Assembly: GCA_964501105.1 (NCBI GenBank)
Contig: CAZCRG010000066.1
Coordinates: 1-9,446 of the forward strand
From: BMS3B sp964501105
GTDB lineage: Archaea > Hydrothermarchaeota > Hydrothermarchaeia > Hydrothermarchaeales > BMS3B
Length of the DNA stretch: 9,446 bases
Direction: 5' to 3'
Of the stretch, positions 1 through 5,668 are shown in pieces. The position numbers and the translations under genes are program-made. Within the stretch, counting starts at the first letter, position 1. Each line of letters opens with the position of its first letter. The notes under the pieces are model-generated. The model saw nothing but the letters and a program-made list of their open reading frames with translations. It did not search any database and was not told the origin of the DNA.

Positions 1-210
1 ATCCTGGATGACAAAAAGGCCCGAAGAATTGCAAAGGAGTTGGGGTTAAACGTTATCGGGACACTCGGTATTTTGATTTGGGCTAAAAGGGAGGATTATT
101 ACAGAGAAATAAAACCAATTATTAATAAACTTGTAAAATATGGATTTTGGGTAAAAGAAGATGTTGTAAATAAGATTTTGGAAAAAGTTGGAGAATCCAC
201 ACACATGTGA
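1..210 (+). CDS. DUF3368 / PIN-like toxin, C-terminal fragment (5' end outside window)
   Basis: Frame 1 is open from the first base to TGA at 208-210 and gives 69 residues. The segment begins ILDDKKARRIAKELGL and continues VIGTLGILIWAKRE, then a KPIINKL..GFWV block. This is the usual C-terminal half of DUF3368 proteins, PIN-like putative ribonucleases that are toxins of toxin-antitoxin pairs, commonly partnered with a UPF0175-type antitoxin. In that family the DD near the start of the fragment is part of the conserved acidic set, and GTLGIL is a hallmark. The N-terminal half and any antitoxin gene lie left of the window. No clear terminator follows the stop. The family call is from recalled motifs; the toxin role is inferred from the family. 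Confidence 0.75.
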   Translation: MLDDKKARRIAKELGLNVIGTLGILIWAKREDYYREIKPIINKLVKYGFWVKEDVVNKILEKVGESTHM

Positions 211-285
211 AAAAATTAGCACGGCACTTATCCTTATAACCCCACCACTATTCGACTCTCCTTTTATCCCTCTATACTTTAAATG
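211..285. other. Short spacer without a recognisable gene
   Basis: This AT-rich stretch lies between the DUF3368 stop and the PIN relic. I see no open frame with a start and Shine-Dalgarno site on either strand, no stable GC-rich hairpin and no tRNA-like fold. It is probably the tail-to-tail junction of two toxin-antitoxin loci. Confidence 0.5.
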
Positions 286-387
286 TCATAACTGGAGCTC
301 TCTCTTTAAGTGTTCTACAAGTACATCAAAATATTCATAAAAAGTTCTGTATCACTTTATGGCGGAGGTATCTACAAAGGCAGACAT
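286..387 (-). pseudogene. PIN-domain (VapC-like) toxin relic, internally deleted
   Basis: ATG at 387-385 follows the stop of the antitoxin relic (390-388) directly and starts MSAFVDTSAIK, the typical first strand and first acidic residue of a PIN ribonuclease (xFVDTSAx). A TGA at 354-352 stops it after 11 residues. The same frame then continues YRTFYEYFDVLVEHLKREL to another stop at 288-286, which could be the toxin's C-terminal tail. About 100 residues of PIN core, including the remaining acidic residues, are missing, so this cannot be an active nuclease. The N-terminal motif and the antitoxin-toxin spacing are seen directly. Reading the second piece as the same gene's C-terminus is inference. 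Confidence 0.5.
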
Positions 388-600
388 CTACTCACCATAG
401 AGTATCTCATCAATCTCCACACTCGCTTTTTCAGTACCTTTTCCCCAATCAACCGGCTTAAGCTGCAACATGCTTCTCCTCTTCTTGGTCTTTTTGTGTT
501 CGTCTAACCACAACTTCATAGCTCCAGTCAAAGCTTTGCCTAGGCTCAAACCCTGTCTTACTGCTTCCGTTTTAAATTTCCTGAAAACCTCCTCACAGAG
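388..600 (-). pseudogene. Ribbon-helix-helix (VapB-like) antitoxin relic lacking its start
   Basis: The minus frame gives EEVFRKFKTEAVRQGLSLGK, then ALTGAMKLWLDEHKK, then LQLKPVDWGKGTEKAS, and ends VEIDEILYGE plus TAG at 390-388. The first part matches the two helices of archaeal RHH antitoxins (EELYRKFKAEA..RGL.LGEAL..A..LWL), and the tail is the usual toxin-binding end before a PIN gene. The N-terminal DNA-binding strand and any ATG are missing: read backwards, the frame runs without a start into the TAG stop (630-628) of the radical SAM gene. The first in-frame ATG lies in the second helix. The antitoxin is therefore truncated at its 5' end and probably dead. It stands beside an equally broken toxin, so the whole pair looks like a decaying locus. 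Confidence 0.65.
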
Positions 601-627
601 TGAGAATAACCTCTGTTGATTCTTATT

Positions 628-1833
628 CTACCTCACCCTTCTGCTGAAGTTGGTAACTCTCAGCTCTTCAAGAATCTCCTCTTTATTCACATCAGGGATA
701 TCAATTTCCCCAGGAGTATAGGCGCAGTAGGGGTCCTCTGCCAGGTAATCGCCTGTCACAGCGTAGGCTCTTGACCTTGAGCCCCTGCATATGTCGTTGA
801 ACTCGCAGATTCTGCACTTCCCCTTTAGCATCTCAGCATTGTGCATATCCTCAAGAATCTTCGCTCCAGAGTAAATCTCATTGAGAGTGTTATCTCTAAC
901 ATTTCCCAGCTCTATGGGGAGAAAGCTTGAAGGATAAACCTCGCCTTCGTGGGCAACAAATATACCTTTACCGAATTCTTTATTCTTTGCCCTGTAGCTT
1001 CCCTTACTCTGGGCAATCTCTGGCTCTGGATACTTCTCCAGAACCTTTGAGAGCTTTTCTCTGAGTTTTCTGTAGAGTTCTCCCTGCTGGAGAACCTCTT
1101 CGCTCAACTCTCCAGTTTCAACAAGCTTTCTCAGAACTGCAACCCTTCTGTAGGGCTCAGAACCAGCTATGGCATTTACTACCATAGGTGCTTCTCTCAT
1201 TATGTCATAAACAAAGTGGAATATGTCCTCATACTCTTCAGGGGTGAGGGCATACTCTTCCTTTGCTCTTCCAGTGGGGATAAGCATGTAGAGATACCAG
1301 CCCCTGGCTCCGAGTTTGTAGGCGAGCTCCATTATCTCAGGAAGCTGCTCGGCATTGAACTTTGTGACTGTTGTTAGAAGTCTGAAGGGTAGTTTAATCT
1401 CCTGCATAATTTCACAGGCCTTTAGAAGCTGCCTGAAGGTTCCTTCAACTCCCCGAAAGCTGTCGTGAGTTGCCTCATCCTTACCGTCTATGCTCAGGGC
1501 AACAACATCAACACCAGCCTCTTTGAGCTTTTCAATATTTGTCCTGTTCAGTAAAGGGGTTGTGCTTGGTGCTATAGTAGTAGGTATGCCCTGCTCTTTT
1601 GAATATTTTATAAGCTCAAAGATATCATTGCGCATTAAGGCATTGCCGCCTGTAATTCTTAGCACAGGGTAGGGCTTTTTGAATTCGGCAATCTGGTCTA
1701 TAAGGGCAAAGCCCTCTTCAGTGGTTAGCTCTCCCGGGTCAGGTTTAGTCTTTGCTGAGGCCTTGCAGTGCTTGCATCTAAGTCCGCAGGCAATTGTTGA
1801 TTCCCACATTACAGAAACTGGCTTCTTGGCCAT
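628..1833 (-). CDS. Radical SAM/SPASM protein, TIGR04053-like
   Basis: 401 residues from ATG 1833-1831. The radical SAM cluster motif CGLRCKHC is at C16, C20 and C23, followed by PGELTTEEGF, RITGGNALMR (59-68), a TIAPSTTPLL strand and VALSIDG..EATHDSFRGVEGTF. The C-terminal SPASM-like part has GIFVAHEGEVYPSSFLP, LGNVRDNTL and cysteines 340, 343, 349 and 370 in KCRICEFNDIC..GSRSRAYAVTGD..AEDPYC. This order matches TIGR04053, a relative of the haem-synthesis enzymes AhbC/AhbD and of peptide-maturing SPASM enzymes; its substrate is unknown to me. One oddity is GGN where related enzymes have GGD or GGE. It follows the FTR1 permease by 52 bases on the same strand, so it is probably co-transcribed and iron-responsive. 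A longer frame to 1962 exists but overlaps the permease and lacks a good ribosome site. AhbD-like haem work is a possible alternative; function is inferred only. Confidence 0.85.
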   Translation of the reverse strand: MAKKPVSVMWESTIACGLRCKHCKASAKTKPDPGELTTEEGFALIDQIAEFKKPYPVLRITGGNALMRNDIFELIKYSKEQGIPTTIAPSTTPLLNRTNIEKLKEAGVDVVALSIDGKDEATHDSFRGVEGTFRQLLKACEIMQEIKLPFRLLTTVTKFNAEQLPEIMELAYKLGARGWYLYMLIPTGRAKEEYALTPEEYEDIFHFVYDIMREAPMVVNAIAGSEPYRRVAVLRKLVETGELSEEVLQQGELYRKLREKLSKVLEKYPEPEIAQSKGSYRAKNKEFGKGIFVAHEGEVYPSSFLPIELGNVRDNTLNEIYSGAKILEDMHNAEMLKGKCRICEFNDICRGSRSRAYAVTGDYLAEDPYCAYTPGEIDIPDVNKEEILEELRVTNFSRRVR

Positions 1834-1840
1834 TTGTATT

Positions 1841-1845
1841 CCTCC
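1841..1845 (-). promoter_or_regulatory. Shine-Dalgarno site fixing the radical SAM start
   Basis: GGAGG on the minus strand, 7 bases before ATG 1833-1831. It supports the 401-residue protein beginning MAKKPVSVMW rather than upstream in-frame starts that overlap the permease gene. The family normally begins a few residues before the xWE.T..C motif, which agrees. Confidence 0.75.
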
Positions 1846-1885
1846 ATCCAGAGGGCAAGGGTAACAATGTAAAGTTGGTATTTGC

Positions 1886-2746
1886 CTAGAGAGTTTCAGA
1901 TTTGGTGCTTTCTGCATTTTCAAGGCTTCTAAAATTTTTGACCAGATAGTAGCCAATGCCAAGCCAGTAAGTTATATAGGCAAGAACTTCAGTCAGCGAG
2001 GGGTTGCCGTTGTATCCTATTAGAGATTTCAGCAGGCTCCCAAGGGCTCCCTTCTCATGGAGCAATGGATAGCTTCCATCTTCCTTGGGCTCTGGATTTA
2101 TGTCCCAGACATGCTCAATCACAGGAGGCACTATGCCAGCTTCATTAAGCTCATGCACACCATAGGCTACTAAGCCAGAGGCAAAGATCACCAGAATAAC
2201 ACTGGTATACTTGAAAAACTTTGCATAGTTCAGTCGGTATATGCCAGTGAACATTGCAGTACTCAGAAGAATTACACCAGACAGGCCTGCTGCAAGACCT
2301 AAAAGAGTTTCCGAAGGGTCTCTGGCAGCCATGGCTCCCAGAAATAACACTGTTTCAAGGCCCTCTCTGAAGACTGTCAGAAAGGCTAGAGCAGCTATCC
2401 CAAGGGTGGAACCTCTACTTAGCGAGGAATCTATCCTGCTGTGTAGTTCACCCTTTATATTCTTTGCCTGCCCTGCAAAGATAATTATCATATAGGTGAG
2501 TACTGCAGCAGCACTTATGCTTGCTATGCCCTCAAAGATTTCCTGAGCCCTGCCTTCAAGACCGCCATAGACAAGCATAAAAAGGGCTCCAGCAATTGCG
2601 CTGACTAAAATAGCCCCTGCTACTCCTGCAAATAGATACCTGTACAGGTCTTCTCGTTCTATCTTCTTGAGATAGGCGGCGACTATTCCGACTATTAAAG
2701 CAGCTTCAAGAGCTTCTCTAAAGGTTATAACAAAGCTTGCAAACAT
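1886..2746 (-). CDS. FTR1-family high-affinity iron permease
   Basis: 286 residues, an integral membrane protein with about seven hydrophobic segments. The two diagnostic motifs of the FTR1/EfeU family are present: REALE near residues 10-14 (TFREALEAALIVGI) and REGLE near 127-131 (VFREGLETVLFLGA). The glutamates of these R-E-x-L-E repeats are the iron-binding residues in the family. A soluble loop near 205-240 (HVWDINPEPKEDGSYP) precedes the last membrane span. The family imports iron, often ferric, and in bacteria works with a ferroxidase or EfeO-like partner; none is visible here. The downstream radical SAM gene is an iron-sulfur enzyme, which fits an iron-responsive unit. A tandem palindrome resembling an iron-repressor site lies just upstream. 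Start chosen at ATG 2746 because GAGGTGAT at 2758-2751 is correctly spaced for it; GTG 2755 and ATG 2752 overlap that site. Confidence 0.92.
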   Translation of the reverse strand: MFASFVITFREALEAALIVGIVAAYLKKIEREDLYRYLFAGVAGAILVSAIAGALFMLVYGGLEGRAQEIFEGIASISAAAVLTYMIIIFAGQAKNIKGELHSRIDSSLSRGSTLGIAALAFLTVFREGLETVLFLGAMAARDPSETLLGLAAGLSGVILLSTAMFTGIYRLNYAKFFKYTSVILVIFASGLVAYGVHELNEAGIVPPVIEHVWDINPEPKEDGSYPLLHEKGALGSLLKSLIGYNGNPSLTEVLAYITYWLGIGYYLVKNFRSLENAESTKSETL

Positions 2747-2750
2747 TTCC

Positions 2751-2758
2751 ATCACCTC
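2751..2758 (-). promoter_or_regulatory. Shine-Dalgarno site of the iron permease gene
   Basis: GAGGTGAT on the minus strand is complementary to the archaeal 16S 3' tail and lies 4 bases before ATG 2746-2744. It decides against the two slightly longer starts, which fall inside it. It directly abuts the iron-box palindrome at 2760-2787. Confidence 0.7.
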
Positions 2759-2759
2759 A

Positions 2760-2787
2760 TTAGGTTTACCTAATTAGGTAAGCCTAA
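2760..2787. promoter_or_regulatory. Tandem TTAGG-N4-CCTAA palindrome, candidate iron-repressor (DtxR/IdeR/MDR1-type) operator
   Basis: Two 14-base inverted repeats stand back to back: TTAGG-TTTA-CCTAA (2760-2773) and TTAGG-TAAG-CCTAA (2774-2787). The arms are perfect in both, and the whole 28 bases is again a palindrome with one mismatched pair. DtxR/IdeR boxes are built on the same TTAGG...CCTAA arms, and archaeal relatives such as Archaeoglobus MDR1 are metal-dependent repressors. Position between the permease Shine-Dalgarno site and the candidate TATA at 2822-2829 suggests repression of iron uptake when iron is plentiful. The repeat is seen directly; the regulator is inferred and not in the window. 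Confidence 0.75.
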
Positions 2788-2819
2788 TTCACTAGGGCAA
2801 AGTTTTCTGCACACAGGAA

Positions 2820-2831
2820 AGTTTTATATTC
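2820..2831. promoter_or_regulatory. Candidate TATA element, possibly shared by the two divergent genes
   Basis: TTTTATAT at 2822-2829 with purine-rich GGAAAG before it is a good archaeal TATA/BRE for the + strand. A start about 25 bases downstream of its centre falls at the MscS ATG (2852), predicting a leaderless transcript; no Shine-Dalgarno site precedes that ATG. Read on the - strand the same bases give ATATAAAA, which would start permease transcription near 2800 and place the iron box at about +13 to +40. Shared use is inference. Confidence 0.5.
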
Positions 2832-2851
2832 CTATCACTAAAATCAGTAAT

Positions 2852-3889
2852 ATGGACTCAACAATTTTTGAGCTTACCTCCTCAAAGTACTTCAATGCTT
2901 TACTAATCTTCGTAATCTTTTTATTTCTCGCTAAATTTGTGGACATTTTTGTGGTAAGGTATTTAAAGAAAATAGCTTCAAAAACAAGCTGGCGTTTTGA
3001 TGATAGAATAATTGAACTTCTTCATCGCCCTGTTTTCTTTTCAATATTGATAGCTGGTATTCTTGAGGCTACCTATTTCATTTCTCCACCGGAAAGGGTT
3101 GTATTTTATATTTCAGGGAGTTTTAAATCTATAGGCGCTATAATATGGGCAGTTGCCCTTTACAGGCTAAGTTCAATTTTTGTAAAGTCTCTACCAGAAA
3201 AAATAGTATTCTTTTCAGAACTTGAGAGAGAGTTTCTCCCACTCTTTGAGAATATATTTAAGGCTCTAATTATTGGCGCAGCAGTCATGGCAATTCTCTC
3301 AGTGTGGCAGCAGGATATTACTCCAATCCTTGCTTCAGCAGGAATTGCTGGTTTTGCAGTAGCCTTTGCTGCAAAAGACACAATAGCCAACTTTTTTGGC
3401 GGTATAAGTGTCTTTATGGACAAGCCCTACAAGATAGGCGATTATGTGATTCTTGACTCCGGAGAGCGTGGCGAAGTTGTTGCCATAGGGCTTAGAAGCA
3501 CAAAAATTCTCACAAGGGATGAGGTGCTTATAAGCATCCCTAACTCCATAATGGCAAATTCAAAGATTATCAACGAAAGCGCTCCCCGACCCAGGTTTAG
3601 AGTCAGAATTCCACTGGGAGTTGCCTATGGCACTGATGTTGATCGAGTGGAGGAGCTTCTCATTAACATAGCCCTTGAGAATGAGTATGTGGTCAAGGAT
3701 CCCAAGCCAAGGGTAAGGTTCAGAAGGTTTGGAGATTCAGCTCTGGAATTTGAGCTTCTCGCCTGGGTAATAGAGCCCCGCTACAAAGGCAGAGCTATTC
3801 ACATTATCAACAAGGAAATTCACACTCGCTTTGCTGAAGAGGGTATAGAGATACCCTACCCGAAGATGGACATTAATCTCAGTAAGTAA
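2852..3889 (+). CDS. MscS-family small-conductance mechanosensitive channel
   Basis: 345 residues. Hydrophobic segments lie at about 13-35, 60-77, 88-110 and 133-152, followed by the pore-lining helix and start of the beta domain: ASAGIAGFAVAFAAKDTIAN (161-180), FFGGISVFMDKPYKIGDYV (181-199). The beta-domain signature VLISIPNSIMANSKIIN (225-241) and the C-terminal alpha/beta domain ending EEGIEIPYPKMDI are typical of MscS. These channels form homoheptamers in the cell membrane and release solutes on osmotic down-shock. The N-terminal part has more membrane spans than E. coli MscS (3), as in many archaeal homologues. It is divergent from the iron permease; no functional link is evident beyond the shared promoter region. 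ATG 2852 lacks a ribosome site, fitting a leaderless mRNA. Confidence 0.92.
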   Translation: MDSTIFELTSSKYFNALLIFVIFLFLAKFVDIFVVRYLKKIASKTSWRFDDRIIELLHRPVFFSILIAGILEATYFISPPERVVFYISGSFKSIGAIIWAVALYRLSSIFVKSLPEKIVFFSELEREFLPLFENIFKALIIGAAVMAILSVWQQDITPILASAGIAGFAVAFAAKDTIANFFGGISVFMDKPYKIGDYVILDSGERGEVVAIGLRSTKILTRDEVLISIPNSIMANSKIINESAPRPRFRVRIPLGVAYGTDVDRVEELLINIALENEYVVKDPKPRVRFRRFGDSALEFELLAWVIEPRYKGRAIHIINKEIHTRFAEEGIEIPYPKMDINLSK

Positions 3890-3917
3890 ACTTTAATAAT
3901 AATTTCTATAAACTTTA
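3887..3917. repeat. Two TAAACTTTA repeats spaced 22 bases
   Basis: TAAACTTTA occurs at 3887-3895 (overlapping the MscS stop codon) and 3909-3917. Each copy is a palindrome around a central base, and the 22-base step equals about two helical turns. They lie 33-63 bases before the operon's TATA box. This could be a regulator-binding pair, or chance in AT-rich DNA. Confidence 0.35.
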
Positions 3918-3927
3918 CATTGGTAGT

Positions 3928-3947
3928 TTTTGCTATGCATAGGAAAA
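3928..3947. promoter_or_regulatory. 20-base imperfect palindrome overlapping the operon's BRE
   Basis: TTTTGCTATG at 3928-3937 pairs with CATAGGAAAA at 3938-3947, nine of ten positions, with a perfect 10-base core CTATGCATAG (3933-3942). It overlaps the purine-rich BRE immediately before the TATA box, a place where a bound regulator would affect TFB/TBP loading. Operator role is inferred. Confidence 0.5.
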
Positions 3948-3957
3948 CATTTATAAT
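3941..3957 (+). promoter_or_regulatory. TATA/BRE promoter of the FrhB-por-ftr operon
   Basis: AGGAAAACA (BRE-like) followed by TTTATAAT at 3950-3957. A start about 25 bases downstream would fall near 3979, leaving a leader of about 25 bases that contains the Shine-Dalgarno site AGAGGTGA (3993-4000) of the first gene. It is the only good promoter seen between MscS and the right edge, in line with the overlapping gene arrangement. Confidence 0.65.
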
Positions 3958-3992
3958 GAAAAATCGTGATAAATACCTTAGACATTTGTCGT

Positions 3993-4000
3993 AGAGGTGA
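3993..4000 (+). promoter_or_regulatory. Shine-Dalgarno site fixing the start of the FrhB-like gene
   Basis: AGAGGTGA, 4 bases before ATG 4005-4007. It supports the start MKLAYVGLPCQ over the in-frame GTG at 3966, which would lie upstream of the predicted transcription start. This matters because it shows the gene really begins in the middle of the FrhB fold. Confidence 0.75.
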
Positions 4001-4004
4001 AGGT

Positions 4005-5126
4005 ATGAAGTTAGCTTATGTTGGATTGCCCTGCCAGCTTCAGGCTTTAAGAAAGCTTCAGTTTTTCTCTAAAGAACTGGAGCAGGACTGGGCTAACAAG
4101 ATAAATCTGAGTATAGGCCTCTTCTGCAGGGAAAACTGGGCCTATACCTGCTTCAGAGCCATGGTGGAGGATGACTTTGGAGTTAAGCTCAGTGATGTGG
4201 AGAAGTTCGACATTAAGAAGGGAAAGATAATTGGCATTGCAGGAGGAGAAACTGTTCTCAGCATCCCCCTGCCCGAGTCCAAACCCTTCGTCAGAGTTGG
4301 CTGTCAGGTATGTCTTGACTTCAGTGCAGAGTTCTGCGACCTGAGTGTTGGTGCTGTAGGTACTCCAGCAAAAACCAGTACAGTCATAGTGAGAACAGCC
4401 AGGGGCATGGAGTTTTTGAAGGCTGCTGAGAAGGAGGGCTACATTGAGGTGAAGCCCCTAAGTGAGGTTAAGCCGGGAGTAAAGCTGGTTAAGAAGCTCA
4501 CAGACGAGAAGAGGGAAGAGAATCTTGAAGAAGCCAAAGTCAGAGAGAAGGCAGGCTTTCCGGCTAAGCACATAGCTACTATGGGCTCGGAGAATATGGA
4601 GGAGATAGTTAAGGAGGCAAAGGGAAAGACCTTTGCTGACCTGGAAAAAGATGTTATTGATGCTGGAATGTGTATCTCCTGCGGCACCTGTGTTGCAGTT
4701 TCACAGGGCAAACTGAAGATGGACGAGGAGAGGCCAAAGCTGATTGGTGAGGATTCTCAGGAACTCTGGAAGAGTTATCTTGCCTGTCCCAGGACATCAC
4801 TGCCAGTTGTTGCCATGAGTGATGACTTTTTCAAAAATGAGGAGAATCTCAATGTGGACAACCTCGGGCGCTATATAGACATTTTTGCAGTTAAGGCTAC
4901 TGAGAAGGCAGGCCTCAAAAAGTGGCAGGATGGAGGAGCAGTGACTGCCATACTTGCCTATGCCATGAAGGCAGGTTTAATTGATGTTGTGGTCTCTGCA
5001 AAGCACAATCAGTGGAAGCCAGAGCCGGCTGTAAGCTCAAATCTTGAGGAGCTTTACGAGAGTGCAGGTACAATTTATTCCTATGTAACAAATATGCCTG
5101 AGCTTCGCAGGGAGGCTGAGAAATGA
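4005..5126 (+). CDS. FrhB-like F420/flavin oxidoreductase subunit with circularly permuted domain order
   Basis: 373 residues. FrhB/FdhB proteins are flavin- and iron-sulfur-containing subunits that pass electrons between coenzyme F420 and a partner enzyme. Here residues 1-160 match the C-terminal FrhB domain (PF04432 type): VGLPCQLQALRKLQ, GLFCRENW, VGCQVCLDFSAEFCDLSVGAVG, TVIVRTARG, with the four core cluster cysteines C10, C41, C100 and C103. Residues about 193-265 are the ferredoxin-like segment that usually starts these proteins (VIDAGMCISCGTC, later YLACPR). Residues about 288-373 are the N-terminal FrhB domain (PF04422 type): GRYIDIFAVKAT, WQDGGAVTAILAYAMKAGLI, SAGTIYSYV. The usual order is ferredoxin, PF04422, PF04432, so the halves are swapped. 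It heads the por operon and overlaps porG by four bases (ATGA), suggesting an F420 link to Por. The family is clear; the redox partner is inferred. Confidence 0.85.
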   Translation: MKLAYVGLPCQLQALRKLQFFSKELEQDWANKINLSIGLFCRENWAYTCFRAMVEDDFGVKLSDVEKFDIKKGKIIGIAGGETVLSIPLPESKPFVRVGCQVCLDFSAEFCDLSVGAVGTPAKTSTVIVRTARGMEFLKAAEKEGYIEVKPLSEVKPGVKLVKKLTDEKREENLEEAKVREKAGFPAKHIATMGSENMEEIVKEAKGKTFADLEKDVIDAGMCISCGTCVAVSQGKLKMDEERPKLIGEDSQELWKSYLACPRTSLPVVAMSDDFFKNEENLNVDNLGRYIDIFAVKATEKAGLKKWQDGGAVTAILAYAMKAGLIDVVVSAKHNQWKPEPAVSSNLEELYESAGTIYSYVTNMPELRREAEK

Positions 5127-5668
5127 AGGAGATAAGATTCCACGGCAGAGGCGGTCAGGGTGCAGTTACTGCTGCAGACCTCCTTGCCATGGCAGCCTTC
5201 TTTGATGGGAAGTATTCTCAGGCTTTCCCGAGTTTTGGAACAGAGAGGAGAGGTGCTCCTGTTACAGCCTTCGCCAGAATTAGCGACAGCTTCATAAGAA
5301 TTAGGTCTCAGATTTACTCCCCTGACTATGTTGTTGTTCAGGACCCAAGCCTTCTAGAGGTGATAAATGTAACTCAGGGCATAAAGGCAAGTGGGAAGGT
5401 TTTAATAAACACAGAGAGAAAGCCTGAGGATCTAGCCCTTGACACTGAGGCTGAGGTTCACACCATAAATGCAACAAAGATAGCTCTTGACGTTCTGGGC
5501 GTGCCCATTGTGAATACAGCCATGATAGGCGCCTTTGGTGCTCTGACAAAGGAAGTATCTCTTGAATCAATAAAAAAGGCTGTGGAAAGGAGGTTCCCTG
5601 AGAAACTGGCTGTGAAAAATGCAAAGGCAGTGGAGGTTGCCTATAAGGAGATGGAGGCACAGTTATGA
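5123..5668 (+). CDS. porG: Pyruvate:ferredoxin oxidoreductase (pyruvate synthase), gamma subunit
   Basis: 181 residues. GRGGQGAVTAA (8-18) and FPSFGTERRGAPV (35-47) are signatures of the gamma domain of 2-oxoacid:ferredoxin oxidoreductases; the end GAFGALTKEVSLESIKKAVE..FP is also typical. The domain belongs to the cytoplasmic enzyme that converts pyruvate, CoA and oxidised ferredoxin to acetyl-CoA, CO2 and reduced ferredoxin, or runs backwards for carbon fixation. Gene order G-D-A-B is the classic archaeal Por order. GGAGG at 5111-5115 precedes the ATG, which overlaps the stop of the FrhB-like gene by four bases; the 3' end overlaps porD the same way. Length is normal for the family. Confidence 0.95.
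   Translation: MKEIRFHGRGGQGAVTAADLLAMAAFFDGKYSQAFPSFGTERRGAPVTAFARISDSFIRIRSQIYSPDYVVVQDPSLLEVINVTQGIKASGKVLINTERKPEDLALDTEAEVHTINATKIALDVLGVPIVNTAMIGAFGALTKEVSLESIKKAVERRFPEKLAVKNAKAVEVAYKEMEAQL

Noticed and set aside
310..507. 65-codon + strand open frame
   Set aside because: It is antisense to the antitoxin and PIN relics, has no Shine-Dalgarno site and no recognisable protein features.
1834..1962. 43-residue longer N-terminus for the radical SAM protein
   Set aside because: It overlaps the 3' end of the permease gene, lacks a good ribosome site, and the GGAGG at 1841-1845 serves the later ATG.
3841..3856. Hairpin GGGTAT-agag-ATACCC near the end of MscS
   Set aside because: It lies inside the conserved coding end (EEGIEIPYPK), has no T-run after it and is 30 bases before the stop, so it is not a convincing terminator.
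3966..4004. GTG start 13 codons upstream for the FrhB-like gene
   Set aside because: It lies before the predicted transcription start; AGAGGTGA fits ATG 4005, and the extra residues match nothing in the family.
4005..5126. Mis-assembly as the cause of the swapped FrhB halves
   Set aside because: The frame is continuous, has its own promoter and ribosome site at the 5' end and an ATGA overlap with porG at the 3' end, so both borders look natural. It should still be checked with reads.
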